Assembly: GCA_024734495.1 (NCBI GenBank)
Contig: JALMQS010000843.1
Span: 1 to 64,000, forward strand
Direction of reading: 5' to 3'
DNA length: 64,000 nucleotides
Origin: Forficula auricularia
Lineage: Eukaryota; Arthropoda; Insecta; Dermaptera; Forficulidae
Part shown: positions 19,681 through 31,459 of the stretch, piece after piece
Position numbering within the stretch: position 1 is the first letter of the stretch
Layout: the number at the start of each line of letters is the position of its first letter
Made by a program: the position numbers and the translations under genes
Notes under the pieces: generated by a model
Told to the model about the DNA's origin: nothing
Seen by the model: the letters and a program-made list of their open reading frames with translations, nothing else
The model's database searches: none

Positions 19681-21240
19681 TGGGTGGATTAACCCCCCGC
19701 CTCCCTCTTTTAACGGGATTTTGAACAAAATAAAGATCAGAAAAACACCTTATTCATTAATTCATGAATCATAGATAATAGGTCCTATAATCAATTCCAC
19801 CTAGAAGACCTTTCTCCCTAGCCCAGAAAAAAGAACTATTCTAGCTCTACGGCCCTGGGATTATACAAGTCTATAACAAGGAAACTGATTGAAGGGAAAT
19901 TATATATTCAGCCTTACATGGATCAAATTAATTATTAATTATAAAATTCATAAATTGTTTTTTCCGGCAATTTCGCCTTAGTTTAATAAATAAATAAAAT
20001 AATTAATAAATTTAAAAAATAAATAATATAATTACATTGATTAAGCTTAAAAAATCCCTTCATTAATGATTTTTAATATTTTAAATTTTCTTTCTAAATT
20101 TCTTGAATATTCCAATCTCCACTAGTCTGAAAGTTAAAGCACATATTTTTTACTTAAATCTAACGACTTTGAATAGTTTTTATAGTAAAAATAAAAAATA
20201 AAAAATAAATTAATAAATAAATAAACCAAAGAATTTAATTATACTTATAAAAATTCCTTCATTTTTAATATCTTAAATTTTCAATAGTCTTAATTTTCGG
20301 CAACTATAAATATTTACTCTAATGTTATACTGTGAATAGTTTTACTAAAAATAAAATAACAAATAAATAATAAATACACTAAACTAAAAAAAAAATTAAA
20401 CTAGCAACTATTTTTTATTTAAATCTACCTACTCTGAATAGTTTTTTTTTAATATTACTATTAGGTACTAAATATTTCAAAATACCTACTTGCAAGTAGC
20501 TTATAGAGGAGAATCATCATAACCTCATAAGTTACTTATAACGTTTCACTAGAACCGACACCTAAATCATAAGAAATTATACCTACTTGCTTTCATTTTT
20601 TTCACTAGAAAGAGCCCCACGGGTAAATTTTTCTACTAGCGCCTTTCCTTCCCCAATCAGATTACTCATATATCAATCTAGCAGGTATAAATTAGTATAT
20701 CTCTGAGCTAGCCTGCACAATATTAATAAATAAATGAAATTGAAATGCAAGGACTCCGAAGGTTAATTTGTGGTCGCCCACCAAAATGGGTGATTTCATT
20801 CATTCGAAAAACTCATGGCCAATACAACCGAGCCAATAAACAAATAATTAAACTTATTTACTACTCTCGAGATTGATTTCTATATTTTTCATTAAAAGCA
20901 AAAGTTAACATAATTTGAAAAAAATAAAAAAAATATTTTCCTAAAAGTCCTTGATGATCATACTACTCAACGCTATCCGTCACTAGAAGGGTCGATTCTT
21001 CCATCCGAGAGGGATTAAAATTTATTTTAATATAGTAGTTTTTCTAGTATTTATGGATATATAATAACAAATATATATTTAACGTTTTTAATTATTTTCC
21101 GGAGACTAAATACAAATATTTAATGACTATATTGGCTTTGAAAATAAGAAGAAGTAAAGAAAGGCAAAAGTCTAGTTTTGCTTTTTGCAAGCTCTAGGCT
21201 TTTGTATAAGAGAAAGTCGCTAAAAATATGCATTTGATAA

Positions 21241-21273
<33 letters not shown>

Positions 21274-21689
21274 AGTTAAAGAACCATGGGAAGAATCATC
21301 GCTAGAAATAAAATAATGCAGTGTTAGTTTGAATTTTAAAAAACATTATGCTAAAATAAAAAAAAAAATAGTTAGGTCTATGAAAAATAACTAACAAGTG
21401 TTTCCACTATAGAACACTACAACAGAAATATTATAATGATTTTCTTTTTATAAAATAATTTCATTTTTTTTTCTAATTCTATATAAATGACGACTGAGCG
21501 ACTCCGCAGGCGACCATGTTAATATATGGAGATTTCTTCGTTGGCCCTTTTTAAGCTCTGAAGGAGGGATGGTCATCCGAATAGTTGGATTTTTTTTAAT
21601 AAATTCATTTATTCGGAATTTAGGGATTTTATTAACTTTTATATCAATCCAGTATTCTGTTTGCACTCAATCCGTTTAATAGAAAATAC
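19680..21689. other. AT-rich sequence, no gene seen
   Basis: It has short low-complexity tracts, including a second (TA)n at about 21240-21262. A slightly GC-richer unique patch at 20600-20860 has no ORF or splice pattern that I can support. The segment 21580-21689 resembles 30700-30820; both lie next to the same retroposon family. Confidence 0.35.
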
Positions 21690-21878
21690 CTCTGAAATTA
21701 ATTAAATAATAATAATAATAATAAATTTATTGAACCAATTATTTTACATGCATTAGCGTATACATTTTATTTGAGCTTCGACTTCGAAGATTACATCCCC
21801 ACCATCGACTGTTCTTGATCTTCTCGTGCTTGCGATAATGTTTTTAGTCCGTGTTTGTAGTAAGAGGAAAAATTTTGA
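21690..21878 (-). mobile_element. 200-bp poly(A) retroposon, copy 3
   Basis: Minus-strand copy with a (TAA)n-type tail at 21700-21725 and the family hairpin region in altered form (ACTTCGAAGATTACATCCCC). The variant CGTGCTTGCGATAATG insert is shared with the 31295 copy, so the two form a subfamily. Confidence 0.55.
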
Positions 21879-22137
21879 AATTAATTAAATTTCCCAATTT
21901 TAATGTATAATAAAATATTTATAATGAACGATTAGTGGGGTTTAAAAATTAAATAAATCAACTAATTAATAAAAAGAAAAATGAAAAAATTCTTAATAAT
22001 AATAATTAAATTGAAAAAATGTAATATACACATTTATTGACACACCCACATGTAAATAATTAATTTAATTAAGAAACAATCCATAAGAATGAATTTTCCC
22101 ATTCAAAAAGTTTGATACAGGGGATTGGGACAGGGAT

Positions 22138-22340
22138 GATACTTATGGAATTGGAATAATTATCGGAAAAGAGTTTTTTTTATTTAATTAGTTTTTTCCT
22201 CTTATTAAAAACATGGACTAAAAAGATGATCAAGGACAGTCGATGGTGAGAAGTAATTTCCGGAGTCGAAGCTCAAAAACAATGTATACATTAATTCATG
22301 TAAAATAATTGGTTTAATAAAATTTAAAAAATAAAAATTT
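22138..22340 (+). mobile_element. 200-bp poly(A) retroposon, copy 4
   Basis: ATTATCGGAAAAGAG, CCTCTTATTAAAAACA, GTCGATGGTGAGAAGTAATT and GGTTTAATAAAATTTA are present in family order. The overlapping minus-strand open frame 22205-22441 is not a gene. Confidence 0.6.
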
Positions 22341-22834
22341 TTTTTGCCATCTTCGAAACTTGTTAATATAAAGTAGGTTTCAAAAAACTTGTTAAAAACA
22401 TTTTCGAAATAAAAATATATAAACATAGGTATATATAACAAAATACAATTTTTGCTCGTTTAATAAGAGTAGATAGATAAATAATTGAATAATAATTAAT
22501 TAAATTAAGCTTTTGGATCGATGTTGAATTAAGGGTTTATATTTAATAAAATTGCTGACAATATTGAAGCCTTAAAAATGAAATTAATCCATAGGATCGA
22601 ACAGTTAAATTAATTTTTAAATACTAGTACGCTGTTAGGTGTAGATGGATGGAAGAATCGAGCCTTTACCAATTACTCGGTAGACCCGGAAGGCAGGTAA
22701 TTTACAAGGCATTACAATTTTTTTTGAATAGTAAAAATTTCACATTCTTAAGAAACTTATGAAATTTTTGTATAGGTGTTTGGTTTGGTTTACTTGTAGA
22801 ATTTCGTTTAGTTGTGTTGTTGTTGTTGTTTTAA

Positions 22835-23065
22835 GTAGTTGAGCCGAATAGCGAGCGAGCATCCGGAAGCATTGGAGATGCCGGCTGGCTGGCTGTGGTG
22901 TAATGCGTGGCAGTCGCCATCGCCATTGGGTTTGCATTGAGCTTCAAGGCTGCTGCAAGGCGAACCTGTGCCTCGTGGGCTTTGTCTGCTTTCTAGCCTA
23001 GAAGGCCTCTCCTCGGCTAGGACGCCTATTTTTTAACCTAGGCTAACATCTAACTCCATTTGGCC
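22835..23065. other. GC-rich unique block
   Basis: Composition rises to roughly 55% GC, with (GTT)n at 22815-22833 and GGCTGGCTGGCTG. A 65-codon minus-strand frame (22740-22937, starting MQTQWRWRLPRIT) crosses it, ending in AT-rich sequence. It could be a promoter or 5' UTR exon of a minus-strand gene (CAA repeats are common in insect 5' UTRs), or a conserved regulatory block. No splice donor was identified with confidence. Confidence 0.3.
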
Positions 23066-24350
23066 TTTGTCTTTGCTTGCTTTCTTGGTTTATTAATCAT
23101 TAAAATAATGGTTAAAAGTGAACAGGCAAGCAGGAGGAAAAAGAAATAACTAATCAATTCCCATTCCTTCTTCATTATGTTTACATTCCATTCTACAACA
23201 TTTACTTGCAAAAAAACAAAAAACATACTTATCTGATATTAAATAAATACAATTCATTTATTAAAAACAAAATCTATCATTTGAATAATATTTTTGTTCA
23301 AATTTTAAAGCAAATGATAAAGATACTACTAGGCCTAAATAAACCCTACTGGTGTATTTTTTATTTTCAAAATAATTAAATTAATCAAATTTTTGGAACG
23401 AAGTTCCTTTACGGGGCTTTCGGTAGGAGCTAACTGGCAGAAATCGTCACGTAACGGAAATGCCAACTCCAGACGACCTGTCTCAATGGAGAGGATATAA
23501 GAGAGAGATTCCCCCCCCCCCCTCGAGGGTAGGTGGAAATCTTCACAAAAAAGACCCAGCAGAGTGTGGGTTTCCTACCCACTAAAACCACCTCCCTGTA
23601 TCCTCATTTATTTTAAAACCCTCTAATAGTTTCTTGCAAATATACATGATTATTCTACCCGTTTAAGACATTTTTATAGGCCATCAGGCAAAAAGAATTG
23701 TTTTGGTAGGGAATTCATAAAAATCTCTAATATATAAAATATTCATTATTTATTAGTAGAGATGTATCGATAAATCAGACAAAAATATGCAAATATTGCA
23801 AATGATTAGTTTAAATATTTGCCTTTTGCACTGAATGAAAATATGGATATAATAAATATTTACTGTGGAAATTTTATTCATTTTCAATTATTCTATTCTA
23901 CATATCTCATCATTATCTATCTATGCAAAATACGAAACCATATATATAGGTATGTTTTTAATGTTCATTAATTTTTGGTATATTATCAAAATATATATAT
24001 TTTCGATTTAGTAAATTTAATTACAAATAAATAAATAAATAAATAAAAATTTATAATTTTATTCAGCTCTGTTTTTCAGATTTTGAATATCATAACAATT
24101 ATTGTATATTAATTATTATTAATAATCCTAATTATTTATTTATATTATATATATATTAATATACGATTAAATCGAAAAAGCGAGAGGGAGTTAAATAAAT
24201 AACTAAATATATAGATATTTAATCCGGTAGACATGAAATAAATATATATACATAAAATGCCCTTTTTGGTCAAATCAAATTTGCATTCATAATTTATTAG
24301 TAATATATAATTTGAGCTCAAATAAAAAAAAAAAAAAAGGTAAAATACAA
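23066..24350. other. mostly AT-rich; unclassified GC patch at 23395-23600
   Basis: The patch begins GGAACGAAGTTCCTTTACGG and contains a 12-C tract (23510-23522). It looks like part of a dispersed repeat, but no second copy is in this window. The remainder shows nothing recognisable. Confidence 0.3.
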
Positions 24351-24354
24351 TAAA

Positions 24355-24558
24355 CCAGTTGCGAAGCCCGCCTTTTGCGGCCATCTTGCTAGCCATGGGG
24401 CTATGCTCTCTAGACTCAGTAGTGGGTTTTAAAATAATAATTTAAATTTCCTAATTTTAATAAATTTTTTTATTATGAACTATTAGTGGGTTTTAAAATT
24501 AAAAAAATCTCGTCGACGTCGTCGCACAAGCTGGTCACATTAGTATAGATAGATAGAT
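24355..24558 (-). mobile_element. complete miniature Helitron/Helentron (about 200 bp)
   Basis: The minus-strand 5' end lies in TCTATCTATCTATACTAA, followed by GTGCGACGACGTCGACG. The 3' end is GATGGCCGCAAAAGGCGGGC, TTCGCAA, CTGG, next to T. The interior holds TTTTAAAACCCACTAATAGTTC twice. Because it is short and has both ends, it is a good reference for the family's other fragments here. Confidence 0.62.
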
Positions 24559-25011
24559 TATTTTTATTAGAAACCGGATTCCTATTCAATTGCATATTTT
24601 GTTTGCCGCTACATACGACCCAGTGGATCAATTATCTATCCTAATCATTCATCTATTATTCTGTGGGTTAAATCGTATACTGCATATTTTTGCATATTTG
24701 AGTAATATTGAATAAAATTGCATATTTGAAGGATTTTTTTGTCAAGTATTGCCTATTCAGATTTTTTAAAAGTAAATTTTTGGAGAAAGAATGAAAAAAA
24801 TGAAGAAATATATAAATAAAGTTCCTTTAAATTTGCCCCCATTACATCTGAGGATGTGGAGCTCTCCTTTTCATCGTATAAATCAATTTTAAGTGACCGT
24901 AGACATAATAACCTGAAGATAATTTAGAAAAATACTTGTAAACATAAATTATTCACAATTACAATCAAATTTTAATTATTTTTGAGATCCTTTGTTAATT
25001 ATTTCTTTATT

Positions 25012-25125
25012 ATTATTTTTTTTAATGGCCTTCGGTAACTATAGCCCATTTTGGCCATTGAGTGTTCTGGGTGTGTGTGTGAAAGTGTGTGTAAATTAGT
25101 GTAGTGATCAGATTATAGCCGGACA
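25012..25125 (-). mobile_element. SINE fragment (same family as 18818)
   Basis: The T-run at 25012-25025 is followed by AATGGCCTTCGGTAACTATAG and GATCAGATTATAGCCGGAC, the 3' half of the SINE. The tRNA-like head is absent. A (GT)n patch lies inside. Confidence 0.5.
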
Positions 25126-25249
25126 AATATTTGCATTATTTTATTAGTTTCTCCTCATATATTATTATATTTTAACAATTTATTTTGGATAAACGATGTC
25201 TTTAAAAACACTACAACCTTAGCTACGAGTCAATTTCTATTTTTTTAAA

Positions 25250-25475
25250 TAGGTTCTGATGCTGATTGTGACGCCATTTCACAAAAAAACGTTTGCGTAT
25301 TTGATAAACTCCATTAGTTCTAAAATTTTACTAAACAAGTTCACTAAAAGTTTTTTAAAAATTTAACCAACTTATGTATAAAATAAATAAAATTTCGAAA
25401 AAACGCTAATTATTTTTTTTGTTCTTGTCTTTATCATGACAAGGTCTAAAAATATCTAATAAATCTTTAAAAAAA
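25250..25475 (+). repeat. dispersed repeat, inverted partner of 28165-28400
   Basis: Shared words: TGACGCCATTTCACAAAAA, ACGTTTGCGTATTTGA, AACTCCATTAGTTC-like, TTCGAAAAACGCT-like and TTATCATGACAA. The partner lies about 2.9 kb away in the opposite orientation. Element class unknown. Confidence 0.5.
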
Positions 25476-25479
25476 ATGA

Positions 25480-26118
25480 CAATTTTGAACCAAGTATATC
25501 ATACATTTCTGTACGAATGTTTGAATGAATGTATGTGTGGGTGTGAGGAGTTACTATTTAGTTATCAAAAATTATTTCTCTTTAATAGAAAAATATAAAT
25601 TAATATTCAAATTCAAAAAAAAAATCCCGATTACCTTCAATATTGGATAAAAATCAAATATTTTACTGACACTTAAATGAAGTAAAAAAAAAAAAATAAA
25701 AAAAAAATAGTTCTTTAATAGATGTAAAGAGAGCAGTTGATCTTGAACTGCTCTCACGTAATATGATCATAATAGAAGAATATTATTGAATTATGTAAGA
25801 GACAAATGCTATTAATTAGTACCTATAAAAGATAGTAGACATAAGAAAAAGAAAAAAACATTGGATAAAGGAAAAGCTTTTAAACTAATGTACTAGATTA
25901 CTGGTCAAGTTATCGGATATATTTCAATTCACTTTCTGCTATTATAATTTTTACTAGTTTTTTTATTTAATTATTTTTTCACGCTTATAATAAAAAATAG
26001 TTAATTAAAATTACAGAAGATGTATATATACCTGTTAGCAGTTTATTATTATTATTGAAAAAGAGAAATTTAGAATTTCAAAACCAAATTTATTTCTTGG
26101 TTAATAACTTTATAAAAT
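25480..26118. other. AT-rich sequence, nothing recognised
   Basis: A short perfect hairpin, AGAGCAGTTGATCTTGAACTG with its mate, occurs at 25729-25755. No gene. Confidence 0.35.
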
Positions 26119-26119
26119 T

Positions 26120-26218
26120 CTTTCTTCTTCTTTTCACGATGGAGGGGCCAACCCACACCTTTAGGGGTTGCACCTTTTTGGTGTAACTCCTTCTCTCATC
26201 ATTATCATAAAAAAAAAA
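26120..26218 (+). mobile_element. LINE 3' UTR fragment with poly(A)
   Basis: TTCACGATGGAGGGGCCAAC, then a small hairpin TTGCACC-TTTTT-GGTGTAA, then ATCATTATCAT and 10 A. The same layout occurs on the minus strand at 62914-63010, directly downstream of a reverse-transcriptase relic, which identifies the family. Confidence 0.6.
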
Positions 26219-26319
26219 GCTGCAAAATTTTTACTCATACTTTTACTTCCCCGAATAATAAAATTTATTTTTAATTATTAAACATTTTATACGGGAAATT
26301 CCTTACTAATATCACTGTT

Positions 26320-27150
26320 GCTTGATCTATACCAAAGAAAAAGAAAATTCAACTTGTATGATACCCTTTTTGAGATCTATACCAAAGGAAAATAAAATTG
26401 ATACCCTTTTGCGATCTATACCAAAGAAAAAAAATGGATACCCTTTTGCGATCTATACCAAAGAAAAAGAAAATTGATACCCTTTTGCGATCTATACCAA
26501 AGAAAAAGAAAATTGCTACGCTTTTGCGATCTATACCAAAGGAAAATAAAATTGATACCCTTTGCGATCTATACCAAAGAAAAAGAAAATTGCTACCCTT
26601 TTGCGATCTATACCAAAGGAAAATAAAATTGATACCCTTTTGCGATCTATACCAAAGAAAAAGATAATTGATACCCTTTTGCGATCTATACCAAAGAAAA
26701 AGAAAATTGCTACGCTTTTGCGATCTATACCAAAGGAAAATAAAATTGGTACCCATTTGCGATCTATACCAAAGAAAAAGAAAATTGATACCCTTTTGCG
26801 ATCTATACCAAAGAAAAAGAAAATTGCTACCATTTGGCGATCTATACCAAAGGAAAATAAAATTGATACCCTTTTGCGAACTATACCAAAGAAAAGAAGA
26901 TTCAACTTATATGATACCCTTTTGCGATCTATACCAAAGAAAAAAAATTCAAACTTACCCTTTTACGAACTATACCAAAAAAAAAAATTCAACTTATATG
27001 ATACCCTTGCAAACTATTCCAAAGAAAATAAAATTCAAATTTACCCTTTTGCGAACTATACCAAAAAAAATAACATTCAAATTGTATGATACCACGTTGC
27101 GATCTATAGGTACTAAAAAAAAAATAATTAAACTTATATGACACCCTTGC
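26320..27150 (+). repeat. 39-bp minisatellite, about 21 units, with trimer higher-order pattern
   Basis: The unit is GCGATCTATACCAAAG followed by (A/G)-rich sequence and ATTGATACCCTTTT. The first half is nearly invariant. Three unit types differ in the A-rich half (GAAAAAGAAAATTGATA, GAAAAAGAAAATTGCTA, GGAAAATAAAATTGATA) and recur in that order three times, with one incomplete set, giving a roughly 117-bp higher-order unit. Edge units (after about 26880) are diverged, as in arrays that homogenise from the centre. Because 39 is divisible by 3, both strands carry long open frames of a 13-residue repeat; these are by-products. Confidence 0.85.
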
Positions 27151-27294
27151 GAACTTTTATATCAAAAGAAAGCTAAAAAAATTAATTTAATTGATATAGA
27201 GAGAAATTCTCCCGAAACATTTGGGATTTTCATTAACATTTAAAGATATTTTTTTTATAAAAAACAATCAATAACATTTTTTAAATATATAGTT

Positions 27295-27330
27295 ATGTTT
27301 ATTTGCACCAAGCAGAGGACAACCTCATTT
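27295..27330 (+). mobile_element. solo fragment of Penelope-like terminus
   Basis: GTTTATTTGCACCAAGCAGA followed by GGACAACCTC matches the terminus of the 9193-9958 element. Confidence 0.5.
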
Positions 27331-28160
27331 ATAATATATTATTTTTTCATGCATTAACAGTCAGCGATAGTCAGAAAAACATATTTATTACATTTTCATC
27401 AAATATTCGAGCGACTATAAACTTTCAAAAAAAGTGAGTCAAAATTCGATTACAAAATTTTATCCAGACTAGGAGAAAGTCAAAAGAATTCAAATAAAAA
27501 TAGATTTATTTTTTAATAATAGCTATAGTGTATCATTCTGGTGCTTTTTTTATTTTTTTTTCCAAAACATCGTGTCTTGGCTAATGTCTAGTTTTATTCT
27601 CGAGTCCACAGCTGTGCGAAATAATTCACGGCCTCAACTTAAAACTGACCTAGTAGGAATAGTAAAAAAAAAATCTTAAAACAAGCCAACCTTTAAAGCC
27701 ACGTGTGCACCAGCCAGCCATTTCCAACTGTGATGCATTTCCTTCTTCATCAAGTCAACATATAAATAATCTGAAATAGTTTTTTTTGTTTTTTATCCAT
27801 CAGGGCCAATAATTCTTATGAAACTTTAATATTTTATTACAAATGCTTTTGTCGCGTCTCTCGCTTTGGCAACGGCTCAGTGAAAAAATTTGTTTCTATT
27901 TTGGAATTTCCTTGAGAATCTAAGCAGCTTGCTACTAAGTCATCCAGGCTGAAGAGTTGGTCCAAAATTTATGCACTCATGCATGTTCTAATTAGACAAA
28001 TTAAAATCAACCCAAAATTTAACACTTTTTAATTAATTTATTAGAATTAAAAAATTAGAGAAAACTTTTTGCAGATGGTAATTAGAACAGGAGGGCTTAA
28101 CTAGTGGCGAAAATCTTTTCGAGATATAGAATTAGTAAATACATGTAAATTTCACAACTT
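27331..28160. other. unique, moderately GC sequence; no gene supported
   Basis: 27560-27970 is less AT-rich and not repeated in the window, so it could be conserved non-coding sequence. No open frame with splice sites was found. Confidence 0.3.
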
Positions 28161-28164
28161 CTGG

Positions 28165-28400
28165 TCCTAAAATTTCATTTTTTAAAAAGATTTATTAGTT
28201 ATTTTTAGACGTTGTCATGATAAAGGCAAGAACAAAAATCAGCGTTTTTCGAATTTTTTTTTTTGTTTTATACATAACTTGGTTAAATTTTAACAAACTT
28301 TTAGTAAACTTGGCAACATTTCGAACTAATGGATTATGTCAAATACGCAAACGGTTTTTGTGAAATGGCGTCACATTTAGCATCAAATTCTAGTCCTGAA
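28165..28400 (-). repeat. dispersed repeat, inverted partner of 25250-25475
   Basis: Inverted match to the earlier copy, including ATACGCAAACGGTTTTTGTG and AAATGGCGTCACA. See the partner entry for the shared words. Confidence 0.5.
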
Positions 28401-28497
28401 ATGTCATTTTTTTAAAAGATTTATTATATATTTTCAGACGTTGTGATTTCAACAAATAATTTTAATTTTTCATTTAATTAGAATTAGGACAATTCCT

Positions 28498-28690
28498 TTT
28501 TTTTAATTTTATTAAACCAATTATTTTACATGAATTAATGTATACATTGTATTTGAGTTTCGACTTCGGAGATTACTTCTCCACCATCGACTGTCCTTGA
28601 TCATCTTATTAGTCCTTGTTTTTAATAAGAGGAAAAAACTAATTAAATAAAAAACCTCTTTTCCGATAATTATTCCAATTCCATTATGTT
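28498..28690 (-). mobile_element. 200-bp poly(A) retroposon, copy 5
   Basis: Minus-strand copy with T-run tail at 28498-28505 and complete family signature, including the hairpin GGAGAAGTAATCTCC with GAA after it. Confidence 0.62.
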
Positions 28691-28709
28691 CTTTTCAATT
28701 CAAATAAGA

Positions 28710-28890
28710 ACAATTTATTAAACAAATTATTTTACATGAATTAATGTATATATTGTATTTGAGTTTCGACTCCGGAGATTACTTCTCCACCATCGACTGT
28801 CCTTGATCATCTTTTAAGTCCTTGTTTTTAATAAGAGGAAAAAACTAATTAAATAAAAAAACCTCTTTTCCGATAATATTTATTTCCAAT
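28710..28890 (-). mobile_element. 200-bp poly(A) retroposon, copy 6
   Basis: It lies directly beside copy 5 in the same orientation, again with the intact hairpin region. The tail is A-poor (AATTTATTAAAC on the plus strand). Confidence 0.6.
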
Positions 28891-28899
28891 TAATCAATC

Positions 28900-30820
28900 T
28901 TCACAATCCAATACCTCTCCCATCAAAATTAGGACAATTCCTTATTTAATTTTAAAATATTTGATTTGTAATAAAATGTTAGAAGGTTTTAAAATAAAAA
29001 ATAAAATCTTTAATGTATTACTAGACGTATACCTGATAAATCTTTTTTATTTTTCTAATTAAACGTTTTATGTATATACATGTAAAGTGAAGGAAAAAGT
29101 GAAAACTGATACGGTCCCTTACAAATTTTGGGGATTTCGCAATTTTTGTTTGTGAGCATTTGATTTGAAATAAAACTTACCATTTAGTAGTATTTAAGAA
29201 AAAAAAATTGTTTCGCATATTTATTCTAGATTAGAACAAAGTACAATTCCTTCATAGTGATACTTTTTTATACATATAACGAGTAATGTTTTGAATCAAG
29301 TGCAAATGGGCATTTCTAGAATAATAGAAATTAAGAATAATTTCTAATTCAGTAAATCTTGTGCAGTCTTTGAGATTGTCGTAGCTACCTAATAAATAAA
29401 TATTATAAGAAAAGGGAGGGATGGATACGTCTATCTGCGGCCTTTAAAATAGCTCTCTTTTTGATCACTTTCTAATTAAATAATTATACGTTCTAGTTCA
29501 ATACAATAAATGAAAGTAAATTGTTTTTAACTTCTAATTCGGACTTATCCATATCAAATTCAGGATTTTAAAAATCAAAATACGACTTTTTTAAAACAAA
29601 TTTATAATTTATTAATAATAATAATATGACTTAATAAAACAGTTGAAAAAATAGAAAAAAGTTATAGTTAAGAAAAAGTTTTAATTTAATTTCACTCTGA
29701 AGAAAAGTTTTCAGATAAAAAGCTAAAATTTGTTGTAAGATATTTGCCTACCAATTTTCAGCTCATTAACTAAAACCTTTCAAGATTAGCATTTTGTAAT
29801 TTCAAGAAACCTTTTCAGGTAAAAAGCTATAATTTAATGCATGGTTTTATAGAAGTGGCTGAAAAAAAGAATTATGTGATTGAATCAAAACAAAACTTAA
29901 GGTTAATTAAATAAATAATAATTAAAATAAAAAAATTACCGAGCGACGCTCGATCCGCCACTATCTATTAAATCCTTAAAAAAATATACCTATATTTTTT
30001 CTTGCATCATAGGTAATAGATTTTGTTTCTCGGATAAATTTCTGCCAGCAGATGTCAGGTAAGGAGTGAAATCGCTATTTCAATACATATAATTATAATT
30101 ATTATGTATTTATACGATATTAATATTTGATATATGTCTTTGTAGTTAAGATATGTATTATTTTTTTTTTAATCTCCATATTACTTAAAACATTTTACTT
30201 AAGTGACAAGGTCGTTGAATGTTTTTCCTTCAAACCGATAAGAAAAATGTTGAAAATATATTATTAATCACCTTGTAGGTTGGATATTTTAGAGAATATA
30301 AACATATATACATATTAGGTAGAAACCACCTTGAAAAAGTATCCAGTAAAAATTACTCCAGCATCTTTAAGTATTGGAATGATTGACTTAATAAAACCAA
30401 AAATATTAATCTTATATCTTAGTCAATTATAATCTGACATATAGTTGAAAATTTAAATGAAATTTACGACAGGCAAATTCCATTTGCTGTTGTTATTAAT
30501 AAACAGTACGTAAGCAGATAGACAGATTACTTTAGTTAAAAGCGATATATTAATACAAATTTTAATTTTAAATTCAGCTAAAATGGTCGGTTTTTAGTAT
30601 CCATAATCAAATAAAATACGGAGGTACCTACGTTGACCATTTTAAACCCTGAAGAATCAAGGCTTGATAGTCTGAATCGTCGGGTATTTAGCAGGATGAA
30701 AAAAAAGATTCTCTTATTCGGAATTTTTGGTTTTTCTTATCCCTGGTCTGCCTTTGTATCAATTCAGCATTGAATCTACCAACCGGGTTCAATAGAAAAT
30801 ACTTCCAATTAATTAATAAT
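28900..30820. other. AT-rich sequence, no gene seen
   Basis: There are two weak internal similarities (CTTTTCAGGTAAAAAGCTAT and TTTTCAGATAAAAAGCTAAA near 29700 and 29810) that may be a diverged local duplication. Nothing else is recognised. 30700-30820 resembles 21580-21689. Confidence 0.35.
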
Positions 30821-30824
30821 AATA

Positions 30825-31065
30825 AATTTATTGAACCAATTGTTTTACATGAAATACCAATTAATTAATCAATTAAATTTAAATTTTATTGAACCAATTA
30901 TTTTACATGAATTAATGTATACATTTTATTTGAGTTTCGACTTCGGAGATTACTTCCCCATCATCGACTGTCCTTGATCTTCTTAAGCTTGCCAACATCT
31001 TCTTAGTCCTTGTTTTTAATAAGAGGAAAAAACTAATTAAATAAAAAAACTCTTTTCCGATTTGA
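30825..31065 (-). mobile_element. 200-bp poly(A) retroposon, copy 7
   Basis: The minus-strand copy contains a small internal duplication of the tail region (ATTGAACCAATTGTTTTACAT and again ATTGAACCAATTATTTTACA). The remainder has the family signature. Confidence 0.58.
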
Positions 31066-31094
31066 TCTTCCTCCAACCCACCAATTAATTAACC

Positions 31095-31262
31095 AATTGA
31101 ACCAATTATTTTACATGAATTAATGTATACATTGTGTTTGAGCTTCGACTTCGGAGATTACTTCTCCACCATCGAATGTCCTTGATCATATTTTTAGTCC
31201 TTGTTTTTAATAAGAGGAAAAATCTAATTAAATAAAAAACCTCTTTTCCGATTTTTTTCAAT
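31095..31262 (-). mobile_element. 200-bp poly(A) retroposon, copy 8
   Basis: The minus-strand copy is in a head-to-tail cluster with copies 7 and 9. The hairpin region is intact (GGAGATTACTTCTCC on the plus strand). Confidence 0.6.
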
Positions 31263-31294
31263 TCCTCAATTCGATCATCCACCCAATTACCAAT

Positions 31295-31450
31295 TAATTA
31301 ATAATAATAATAATAATAAATTTATTGAACCAATTATTTTACATGCATTAGCGTATACATTTTATTTGAGCTTCGACTTCGAAGATTACATCCCCACCAT
31401 CGACTGTTCTTGATCTTCTCGTGCTTGCGATAATGTTTTTAGTCCGTGAC
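31295..31450 (-). mobile_element. 200-bp poly(A) retroposon, copy 9
   Basis: Third member of the cluster. It is the subfamily variant also seen at 21690, with GTGCTTGCGATAATG, and is truncated at the 5' side. Confidence 0.55.
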
Positions 31451-31459
31451 CAATTAATT

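Noticed and set aside
19524..19724. Open frame with YIYIYI tract
   Set aside because: Translation of the (TA)n microsatellite; the same applies to 49652-49873.
26349..27141. Several long open frames on both strands across 26349-27141
   Set aside because: They follow from the 39-bp repeat length being divisible by 3. The translation is a 13-residue low-complexity repeat and the frames overlap on both strands.
28498..31450. Cluster of retroposon copies as a tandem satellite
   Set aside because: Spacing is irregular and copies have individual tails, so separate insertions or small duplications fit better than a satellite array.
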